From contig CAJURV010000055.1 of assembly GCA_910588925.1 (NCBI GenBank), positions 1-13,702 of the forward strand: DNA of 13,702 bases. The letters are read 5' to 3'. This DNA comes from an uncultured Rikenellaceae bacterium (GTDB lineage Bacteria > Bacteroidota > Bacteroidia > Bacteroidales > Rikenellaceae). The position numbers and the translations under genes were made by a program. Positions 6,500-12,842 of this stretch are shown here, one piece after another (position 1 is the first letter of the stretch; each line of letters begins with the position of its first letter). The notes beneath the pieces were generated by a model. The model was not told the DNA's origin and searched no databases. It saw only the letters and a program-made list of their open reading frames with translations.

Positions 6500-7990
6500 C
6501 TACTCCGCGTCCGTCTTTTGTCCCACCACTTTGGCCTTGGGCAGGCTTTTGGCTAAGAACAGCGCCTTTTCGTACTCTTCGAACGGCCCTACCGATATGA
6601 CCGTCTCGTTGTCCGTCTCTGTGGCGAGCAGGTCTTTGTCAGGAGCTATGTCGCGGATTATGCCGCGTGCCGTGTCGTCCATAGAGTAGACTATTACGCG
6701 GAATATGTCGCCTATGGGCCGTTCCTCTATGGCTACGCCGTTTTCGTCCACCGGTACGCCGTCTCTCCATGCCGCCACGTGTGCCTTTATGCCGGTGCGG
6801 CGCAGACGGTCGCAGTCGCGTGCCGCCTCGTTCCGCAAGCGGTACGAACCTGCGTAGTAGACGAATTTGTCTCCGGCTATCTCTCTGTATTCTACATTGT
6901 TGACGTTGCGCAGTGCCCTGTAGTCGGAGAGCGGGCCGTTTGAGGTGAGCAGCTCTACTTTGAAGAAGTCGCCGCGGGAGGGCACCACCAACGGTTTGGG
7001 CGGATTGTTCGCCGACATGGCTCCGCTCGCGCCTGTCTTGAGGGGTTCGAAATCGACGAATACCAGCTCGGGCAGTTCGAGCAGGCGATAGTCGCACGGA
7101 TTGGTGCGCGGTCGTGCCAACAGGGTCGCCAACGAGTCGTATGCTTCGGTCATCTGCAAGCGGTCGGCCAGAAGTTTTTCGTATGTGGCGAGCATTCTCT
7201 TCTGACGTTCGTACATTGCCAAGGCCGGCGCAGCATAGTGTGCAGGCGCCTCCGACCGACGACTGCGCAGATTGCGCGACATCTCCATGACCGGCTCCGT
7301 CAACGACGGCGGGGTGTTTATCTTGTCGAGCAATCGCTCGTAAGCGTACCGGAGCGTGTCGTAGACATTGACCCAGCGGGCGGACATCTCCTCGTCGAGA
7401 CGCGCTATTTCGGCAGATACGGTGTCGAACGTTACGGCGAGAGAATCGGCCGAGCGTTTGTCCGTGGCCGACATATAGCCGTTATACACGGCCTCGCGTC
7501 GTGCGACCGCTTCTCCTAAAGAGCTGCTCAAACGTACGAATAACGTGTCCGACGCCCTTGCCGAACGTATGGCCCTTTTCTCTCCTTCGGACAGGTTCTC
7601 GTCGAAGAAATCCCTCTTTTCGTCCTGTTCCGAACGGTCTGTGACCGATATGTTTCTGATGATGTATTCCTGCTCAATGATGTTGGTGCGTGTCGTCACC
7701 ATGCCCAAGTTGGTGCGTATGTCGAACAGTTCGCTCTCTAAACGGAGTATGTCTGAGGCGTAGGTGTCTCTCTTTTCCGGGCTTTCGGCTATTATCCTGC
7801 GGCACTCCGCAATTACGGAGCCTATGGAGTCGGCAGCGGTAGTCAGGGCGGCTTCGCGTTTCAACAGCTCCATGTATTCGGTGTCAGACGCCAACCCCTC
7901 GTGACGGGGTACTATCTGTTGCGCTGAGGCCGTAAAAGGGCTGCATAACAGGAGCGATATGTATAATATTATGAACTTCAATAGTTTCAT
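6500..7990 (-). CDS. secreted coiled-coil protein with two SPOR-like repeats
   Basis: This 496-residue protein has a clear Sec signal peptide (MKLLKFIILYISLLLC... cleaved after ASA-23), so it is periplasmic or surface-exposed. LLLC does not fit a lipobox. Residues about 35-290 are charged and helical, with coiled-coil character and no enzyme motif. The C-terminal third has two related modules of SPOR type: about 342-407 (FFKVELLTSNGPLSDYRAL ... KFVYYAGSYRLRNEAARDCDRLRRTGIKAHVAAW) and a weaker one at about 428-491 (FRVIVYSM ... ISVGPFEEYEKALFLAKSL). SPOR domains bind glycan strands of denuded peptidoglycan, so a cell-wall or division-site role is plausible, but the middle region is unfamiliar. 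The gene has its own -7 promoter element and lies 231 bp downstream of trkH; no close operon partner is seen. Confidence 0.85.
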   Translation of the reverse strand: MKLLKFIILYISLLLCSPFTASAQQIVPRHEGLASDTEYMELLKREAALTTAADSIGSVIAECRRIIAESPEKRDTYASDILRLESELFDIRTNLGMVTTRTNIIEQEYIIRNISVTDRSEQDEKRDFFDENLSEGEKRAIRSARASDTLFVRLSSSLGEAVARREAVYNGYMSATDKRSADSLAVTFDTVSAEIARLDEEMSARWVNVYDTLRYAYERLLDKINTPPSLTEPVMEMSRNLRSRRSEAPAHYAAPALAMYERQKRMLATYEKLLADRLQMTEAYDSLATLLARPRTNPCDYRLLELPELVFVDFEPLKTGASGAMSANNPPKPLVVPSRGDFFKVELLTSNGPLSDYRALRNVNNVEYREIAGDKFVYYAGSYRLRNEAARDCDRLRRTGIKAHVAAWRDGVPVDENGVAIEERPIGDIFRVIVYSMDDTARGIIRDIAPDKDLLATETDNETVISVGPFEEYEKALFLAKSLPKAKVVGQKTDAE

Positions 7991-8017
7991 GGTGCGGAAA
8001 AGAGCGAATGCTTTCTA

Positions 8018-8025
8018 CAAAAGTA
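8018..8025 (-). promoter_or_regulatory. -7 element upstream of the SPOR-like gene
   Basis: TACTTTTG on the minus strand fits TAnnTTTG and lies 27 bp upstream of the ATG at 7990. The -33 region has only a weak match. Confidence 0.55.
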
Positions 8026-8083
8026 GATAAAAATTATGTAATTACACGAATAAAAGAGGGAAGAAATACGGTTGCGCTTTGAG

Positions 8084-8206
8084 GTGCGGTTTGTCAAAAT
8101 ATTTACTGCACCATGGCAACTCAACCTCATGTGCGGTTTGTCAAAAGAGGAAGCCGCTGTGTTCACTGCACTATGGTAGCACAAATCCAGGTGTAGTTTA
8201 TCAAAA
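8084..8206. repeat. imperfect 47/60-bp direct tandem repeats downstream of trkH
   Basis: The unit begins with GTGCGGTTTGTCAAAA at 8084 and again, identically, at 8131, with a diverged third start (GTGTAGTTTATCAAAA) at 8191. A second conserved block, ACTGCAC-C/T-ATGG, occurs at 8105 and 8165. Unit 2 is 60 bp and unit 1 is 47 bp, the difference being 13 bp between the two blocks. The array fills most of the space between the trkH stop and the promoter of the SPOR-like gene. No protein-coding frame is convincing here. It may bind a regulator, form RNA structure in the trkH 3' end, or be a dispersed genomic repeat. Confidence 0.8.
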
Positions 8207-8221
8207 AGGTGGCTGTGACCA

Positions 8222-9664
8222 CTATTTCCAGCTTCGCATCAGAAATATCTGCAGAAAGCCGAATATCTCCAAACGACCCATTAGCATCACCAGGCTCAAC
8301 ACCATTTTTGCGCCTACCGGGAGCATGGAGTAGTTGCTCAACGAGCTGACCAGGCCGAATCCCACACCTACGTTGCCCATGCACGATACTGATGCGCTGA
8401 ACGAGGTCATGAGGTCTATCCCCAATGCCGAGAGTATCCATGTGCTTATGATACATACCAACAGGTATAGAGGTACGAATATGAAGACGCTGCTTACCGC
8501 GGAGTCGTCCAATGTCACTCCGTTCAGTTTGGTGCGCACTATGGCGTTGGGGTGCTGTATCTGCAGCATGCGGGTGCGGAACGTTTTGAGCATGATGAGC
8601 AACCTGTCGCTCTTGATACCGCCGGTGGTGGAACCCGCACAGGCGCATATCATGGAGAAGAATATCAGTACGCTCACCGACATGGCCGGCCATACGCCGG
8701 AGTTGGCCGTGGCGAATCCTGTGGTGGAGATAACCGATGCGAGCTGGAATGTGCCGTATCTTATGGAATCCGTAAAGCTGTAGGTGTTGGTGTTCCATAG
8801 GTTGACGGCTATGGCCGCGGAGGCGCCTATTATGCAGAAAATGTAGAACCGCGATACCTCGGAGCGGAATATATTGTTGCGTTTGGTGGTTATGGTGGCG
8901 AATAGCAGGCCGAAGTGTATGCCGGATATTATCATGAAGAACGTCACGATCATCTCTATCCATACATTGTTGTAGTAGGCGATACTTAGGCTGTGGGTGC
9001 TGAATCCGCCCGTGGCTATGGTGGAGAACGAGTGGTTGACCGAGTCGAACCAGTCCATGCCGGCCAAGCGCAGCAACAATGTCTCCGCGGTTATGAGTAT
9101 GAGGTAGACGACCATGATTATGCGCATGGTCTTTCTGATACGGAAACGATAGTTCTCTTTTGCCAGCGACGAGAGCTCCACATTGTAGAGCGCCACTTTG
9201 GCCTTGCCCATCGTAGGCACTACCGCGAGCACGAAGAGGATGATACCGGCGCCCCCGAGCATGTGGGTACACGAACGCCAGAACAACAACCCTTTGGGAA
9301 GCGCCTCCACGTCGGTTAGTATTGTGCATCCGGTGGTGGTGTAGCCCGACACGCTTTCGTACCACGCGTTTACCAAGTCGAACTCCCCTCCCCAAAGTAT
9401 GTAGGGCAACATGCCCGTCAGGCATGCCATGGCCCATGCCGACACCATTATGAAATAGCTCTCCTTATTGGTGATAGGCTCGGGTTTGGTTACGAATATG
9501 AACGGGAAGCCCCCCATTATGGCGGTGAGTATGAAGCTGAGTATTAGCGGATAGAAGCCGGTGTCGAGGTCGTTGAACAGCGACACCGCCGCCGCCGCCA
9601 GCATGAAGAAGGCGTTGAGCAACATCACCATGCCCACATAGCGCAAAACGACGTGTCCTTTCAT
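8222..9664 (-). CDS. trkH: TrkH-type potassium uptake channel subunit
   Basis: This 480-residue membrane protein has the four pseudo-repeated pore loops of the SKT superfamily that together form the K+ filter: TTTGCT (109-114), TIATGGFST (215-223), ISTTGFAT (312-319) and CMGNVGVGFG (428-437). The intramembrane gating loop of TrkH, CAGSTTGGIK, lies at 342-351. Length and helix pattern match TrkH rather than KtrB. It imports K+ across the inner membrane, normally gated by the cytosolic NAD/ATP-binding ring protein TrkA. No trkA lies next to it. Instead the ATG at 9664 sits 4 bp after the TGA of a four-helix-bundle/HAMP sensor gene, so translation of the two is probably coupled. Confidence 0.95.
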   Translation of the reverse strand: MKGHVVLRYVGMVMLLNAFFMLAAAAVSLFNDLDTGFYPLILSFILTAIMGGFPFIFVTKPEPITNKESYFIMVSAWAMACLTGMLPYILWGGEFDLVNAWYESVSGYTTTGCTILTDVEALPKGLLFWRSCTHMLGGAGIILFVLAVVPTMGKAKVALYNVELSSLAKENYRFRIRKTMRIIMVVYLILITAETLLLRLAGMDWFDSVNHSFSTIATGGFSTHSLSIAYYNNVWIEMIVTFFMIISGIHFGLLFATITTKRNNIFRSEVSRFYIFCIIGASAAIAVNLWNTNTYSFTDSIRYGTFQLASVISTTGFATANSGVWPAMSVSVLIFFSMICACAGSTTGGIKSDRLLIMLKTFRTRMLQIQHPNAIVRTKLNGVTLDDSAVSSVFIFVPLYLLVCIISTWILSALGIDLMTSFSASVSCMGNVGVGFGLVSSLSNYSMLPVGAKMVLSLVMLMGRLEIFGFLQIFLMRSWK

Positions 9665-9668
9665 TCGG

Positions 9669-10442
9669 TCAGTTTTTCATGGATGTGTCTTCGACGCTCT
9701 TTTTGGCCTTCAGACGCAACAACAACTGTTCTATGTACTCCTTGAGCATGAATACCTCGTCTCTGCCGGTTATCTCCACCTTGAACGGCACTCGCATTAG
9801 CAGAAAGTTCCTCAACCCTTTCGTTATCCTGATGATGGGGGTGATGTAGTAGGCCTCTATCAGAAAATAGAACATGAGTATCAGCACCAACGAGGCCCCC
9901 ACCGACACTATGCCCTGCATTATGGAGCGGTAGGCGCTCTGCTGTATGTTGGAGGCCTCTACGGTAACCAATTCCTGCGTGGAGCGCATGAAATCTTTCA
10001 CCGCGTCCACTAACGCGTTGTAGTCGTGCTTGTACACGGTGAAATACCATGTGGCGTCGCGTAGGGCCGAGTTGTCGGCGAAAGCGTTTATGGTCTCGGA
10101 GTAGGCTTTTTTGCGGTTTATGAGCGTGTCGAGGAGCTTGTTCTCGGGAAACGAGCTCTTCATGCTGTATAGGACCGAGTCGAGGTCGCCGAGGCTCTTG
10201 CGGCTCAACTTGTTGAAACTCACGGTGTCTTTGTCCCGTAAGTATATCATTATGTTGCCGTCTTCACGGTTGATGGCGTCCAATATGTCGTTGGATAGCT
10301 CCACGCTGGTGGCCCCTTCGGAGATGATGCGTCGGGTGATGCCGTTCAGTCGCGCCAGCTCGAAATAGGAGATGACGGCGGCGAGTATGAGCAGAAGCCC
10401 GAGCGATGTGAAGCCGAGGCGTATTTTGGTGCGTATGCCCAT
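9669..10442 (-). CDS. membrane four-helix-bundle sensor with HAMP domain and no output domain
   Basis: This 257-residue protein has the N-terminal layout of a chemoreceptor or sensor kinase. A short positively charged start (MGIRTKIRLGF) is followed by a transmembrane helix at about 9-28 and a periplasmic helical bundle at about 29-175 (typical ISEGATSVELSNDILDAINREDGNIMIYLRDKD opening). A second transmembrane helix follows at about 177-199, then a HAMP-like segment at about 202-247 with P202 and the GRDEVFMLKEYIEQLLLRL pattern (226-244). The protein then ends, with no histidine kinase, methyl-accepting or cyclase domain. The stop lies 4 bp before trkH, leaving no room for a lost output domain. 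It may sense a periplasmic signal and act on TrkH or another partner. The ATG at 10442 follows a good -7 element. Confidence 0.82.
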   Translation of the reverse strand: MGIRTKIRLGFTSLGLLLILAAVISYFELARLNGITRRIISEGATSVELSNDILDAINREDGNIMIYLRDKDTVSFNKLSRKSLGDLDSVLYSMKSSFPENKLLDTLINRKKAYSETINAFADNSALRDATWYFTVYKHDYNALVDAVKDFMRSTQELVTVEASNIQQSAYRSIMQGIVSVGASLVLILMFYFLIEAYYITPIIRITKGLRNFLLMRVPFKVEITGRDEVFMLKEYIEQLLLRLKAKKSVEDTSMKN

Positions 10443-10470
10443 GATTGTTCGGTTTGGTCGTTTGGAGAGG

Positions 10471-10478
10471 CAAATATA
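10471..10478 (-). promoter_or_regulatory. -7 element of the sensor-trkH unit
   Basis: TATATTTG on the minus strand is a full TAnnTTTG match, 28 bp upstream of the ATG at 10442. No clear TTTG is found 19-21 bp further upstream. Confidence 0.6.
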
Positions 10479-10837
10479 ATATTTTTGCGGTTATAAGGAT
10501 TGTTTACGATTTAATTATTTCTCAATGCCTTTTTTATCGCACATGGGTTGCCGTCAAACCCGAAGAGGCGGTGAAAATGGTTCGGAATATAGCCGCTATG
10601 TAAAAATTTTAATTGAAATTTGGGCGATCTATGAAAGAAATGTTAAATTTAAGGCCCGATCGACATCGCGTAAATGTCCGTTGCGGGAGAGATGCCCGTT
10701 TGTCGGGAGGCGTCTTATGCCTCGGCGCGACGGTGTGTCCGTGATTACGGTAACTGTTTTCAGGGGCCTATGCAGTGTAGGACAGGGGGCCGACATTGCC
10801 AAAGTTGAATTTATTTATGTAAATATAAAAACATACT
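10479..10837. other. gene-free divergent intergenic region
   Basis: About 360 bp lie between the leftward sensor-trkH promoter and the rightward gene at 10838. No protein-like frame is seen. The middle carries adjacent short hairpins: CCCG/CGGG (10695-10698/10704-10707), GAGGC/GCCTC (10707-10711/10719-10723) and CCGT/ACGG near 10740. The only -7-like site for the rightward gene is TATTTATG at 10812-10819, one base off consensus, with no -33 partner. Confidence 0.5.
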
Positions 10838-11518
10838 ATGGACGGTGATTCCAAAAGAGAGCTTATAATATCGGCTCTCGACACCAAATCGCTTATTAAG
10901 GTGGAGGCCTACAACAAATGTTTCGAGATCTTCACCGAGTTGAAGGATCTGCTTCACGAGATGTCGGGCCAGATAAACGAGGCGGTGGGTTCCTCGCGCC
11001 TGATCAAGACGGAATACCGCGACCGGGGCAAGTTCGAAGCCCAGTTGCAGGTGGCATCCGACATGTTGATATTCAGTATGCACACCGACGTGTTCAAGTT
11101 CAACCGCGAACATTCGGTGCTGTCGGTGGATTACGTCAAGAACGACGATAGCAACGCCTATTGCGGCATAATCAACATATACGACTTTCTGGCGGATTCG
11201 TTCAGGTACAACCGAAGTGCCGACGAGGGTTATCTTATCGCCCGCATATTCGTCAACCGCAATCGCCATTTCTTCGTGGAGGGCAAGCGTCAGGGCAGTT
11301 ACAGCTACGATACGTTCGGCTCGCAGGTGTTGACGACGGAGATATTGACCGATATAATAGAGACCGCCATACTCTATGCCGCGGAGTTCGACCTGCTGGT
11401 GCCCCCTTACGATACGCAGAAGATAATAGCCGTGGAGCAGGTCAATACCAAGATCGAAAATTCCAAAATACAGACCGGTAAGCGTTTGGGATACAAGTTC
11501 AATTCCGACGACGTTTAG
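10838..11518 (+). CDS. conserved cytosolic protein of unknown function
   Basis: This 226-residue protein has no signal peptide or membrane segment. I recognise it only as a type of conserved hypothetical found in Bacteroidota and know no assigned function. The best-preserved-looking part is the middle: EYRDRGKFEAQLQVASDMLI (59-78), FSMHTDVFKFNREH (79-92), YCGIINIYDFLADSFRYNRSADEGYLIARIFVN (108-140) and FFVEGKRQG (145-153). The N-terminal about 50 residues are predicted helical (ELKDLLHEMSGQINEAV). It has no Walker, zinc-ribbon or known catalytic motif. The ATG at 10838 follows an A/T-rich leader. The phosphatase gene downstream is on the same strand with 137 bp between them and no clear terminator, so read-through is possible. 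Confidence 0.85.
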   Translation: MDGDSKRELIISALDTKSLIKVEAYNKCFEIFTELKDLLHEMSGQINEAVGSSRLIKTEYRDRGKFEAQLQVASDMLIFSMHTDVFKFNREHSVLSVDYVKNDDSNAYCGIINIYDFLADSFRYNRSADEGYLIARIFVNRNRHFFVEGKRQGSYSYDTFGSQVLTTEILTDIIETAILYAAEFDLLVPPYDTQKIIAVEQVNTKIENSKIQTGKRLGYKFNSDDV

Positions 11519-11655
11519 TCGTATGCGGGTTGGGTTGTCACGACGTTGACCACGGCGTTTATATCGCATGGATGGTGCGCTCCCCGTAGGTGAATGCTTG
11601 TGGCGGTTGCCGGTTCCGTTCTCTTATAGTGTGGGAATATTATAAACGGTTGATC

Positions 11656-12786
11656 GTGATAAGGAAGATTTGTTTTCTGTTTCTGTCGCTCGTCACCGTG
11701 TCGACAGTTGCGGCGCAAGGGGTGGTGGCGGTAGACGGACCTTATATAATGTATGACGGAGACGGGGCTATGCGTTATATGGCTACGGCTCCGGACGGGT
11801 CGTTTGTCGATACCGTGTATGCCCGTATCCCTGAACGATTGGCGTTCACCGTGGTGTCGGACGATGGCGGCTATAGTTTCGACGTAAACATACGTCCCGG
11901 CGGCGGTTGTAGTCGGTTGCCGTCGGAGGTGGATGTCGAGGGCGATATAATAGTGCTCTCCGACCCGCACGGCGATTTCGCCTCGCTGTTATCGGTGTTG
12001 CGCAATAACGGTGCGGTGGGGGAGTCCTTCGAATGGACCTTCGACCAGGGTACGTTGGTAATAGTAGGCGATGTTTTCGATCGCGGTAAAGATGTCAATA
12101 CCATATTATGGTTCGTGGAGAAGCTACGGCAGGAGGCGGAGCGTGCCGGCGGTCGCGTGATTTTTCAGATAGGCAACCATGAAGATATCGTTCTTAAGGG
12201 CAATTACCGGTACACCGAGGATAAATACAAGGAGTTCGCCGGCAGAGCGGGGGTGTCTTTGCGCGATCTTTACGGCAAGGATAGCGAGTTGGGCCGTCTC
12301 ATAAGAAGCGCTAATATCGTGAGTCGTCTGAACGATAATGTTATGGTACATGCCGGTTTGGGCGGGGAGTTTTTCCGTCGCGGGCTCTCTTTCGATGAGG
12401 TGAACGGTATGGTCGATGATTATTTGGGTGTTCCCAACGATTCACTTGCGGTGATAGGCGGCGATGAGGAGTTTGTGTTCCGTACGGTCGGTCCGTTGTG
12501 GTATCGCGGTATGGTACGTGACGACGACACTAAGAAATATCCGCCTGTTTCTATGGCTACTCTTGACAGTGCCTTGAACAGGCTCGGGGCGTCGCGCGTG
12601 ATAGTCGGGCATACCGTTTTCGGCGATGTCACTCAGAGGCTCGGCGGACGGGTGGTTGCCGTAAATGTAGATAGTCGTAAGAACAGGGCGGCGGGACGTG
12701 GCCGCGGGCTTCTGATAAGAGACGGGCGGTTGTATGTGATTTTCGACGATAAGGTTCCGGCGCTATTGGATAGTATTGCGGAGTAG
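11656..12786 (+). CDS. secreted PPP-type metallophosphatase (Shelphs-like)
   Basis: The protein has the metal-binding motifs of the phosphoprotein-phosphatase (calcineurin-like) superfamily in order: SDPHGD (102-107, for GDxHG), GDVFDRG (138-144), GNHED (173-177), the histidine of VMVHAGL (H232) and VGHTVF (H319). The arrangement and export fit the Shewanella-like (Shelphs) bacterial phosphatases, which hydrolyse phosphate esters or phosphoproteins with two metal ions. The true start is uncertain. No ATG precedes the signal peptide; GTG at 11656 gives a compact signal (MIRKICFLFLSLVTVSTVAA, cut before QG), TTG at 11650 is nearly as good, and GTG at 11590 would add an unlikely hydrophilic 22 residues. 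With the chosen start it has 376 residues. A terminator follows 28 bp after the stop. The substrate is unknown. Confidence 0.85.
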   Translation: MIRKICFLFLSLVTVSTVAAQGVVAVDGPYIMYDGDGAMRYMATAPDGSFVDTVYARIPERLAFTVVSDDGGYSFDVNIRPGGGCSRLPSEVDVEGDIIVLSDPHGDFASLLSVLRNNGAVGESFEWTFDQGTLVIVGDVFDRGKDVNTILWFVEKLRQEAERAGGRVIFQIGNHEDIVLKGNYRYTEDKYKEFAGRAGVSLRDLYGKDSELGRLIRSANIVSRLNDNVMVHAGLGGEFFRRGLSFDEVNGMVDDYLGVPNDSLAVIGGDEEFVFRTVGPLWYRGMVRDDDTKKYPPVSMATLDSALNRLGASRVIVGHTVFGDVTQRLGGRVVAVNVDSRKNRAAGRGRGLLIRDGRLYVIFDDKVPALLDSIAE

Positions 12787-12814
12787 GCATGGTTTTGTCA
12801 TGTTTTGAACGTAT

Positions 12815-12842
12815 GGGGATTGGGTGACCGGTCCCCTTTTTT
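12815..12842 (+). terminator. intrinsic terminator of the phosphatase gene
   Basis: A 9-bp stem (GGGGATTGG 12815-12823 with CCGGTCCCC 12828-12836, two G-U pairs) is capped by GTGA, a GNRA tetraloop, and followed by T6. It lies 28 bp past the stop codon. Confidence 0.92.

Noticed and set aside
7987..8184. 65-codon minus-strand frame over the tandem repeats
   Set aside because: It runs through the -7 promoter element and overlaps the start of the SPOR-like gene; repeated residues only reflect the DNA repeat.
8084..8206. CRISPR array
   Set aside because: Only about three units, diverged repeats, directly abutting units with no unique spacers and no cas genes.
8163..9437. 424-codon minus-strand frame overlapping trkH
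   Set aside because: His/Arg-rich, domain-free translation in another frame of trkH, which has all four pore loops intact.
9669..10442. Frameshifted or truncated sensor histidine kinase
   Set aside because: The trkH gene begins 4 bp after the stop, so no kinase remnant can follow; the short form appears to be the real protein.
10811..11569. 252-codon minus-strand frame opposite the conserved unknown gene
   Set aside because: Antisense shadow; the plus-strand frame has an ordinary ATG start and balanced protein-like composition.
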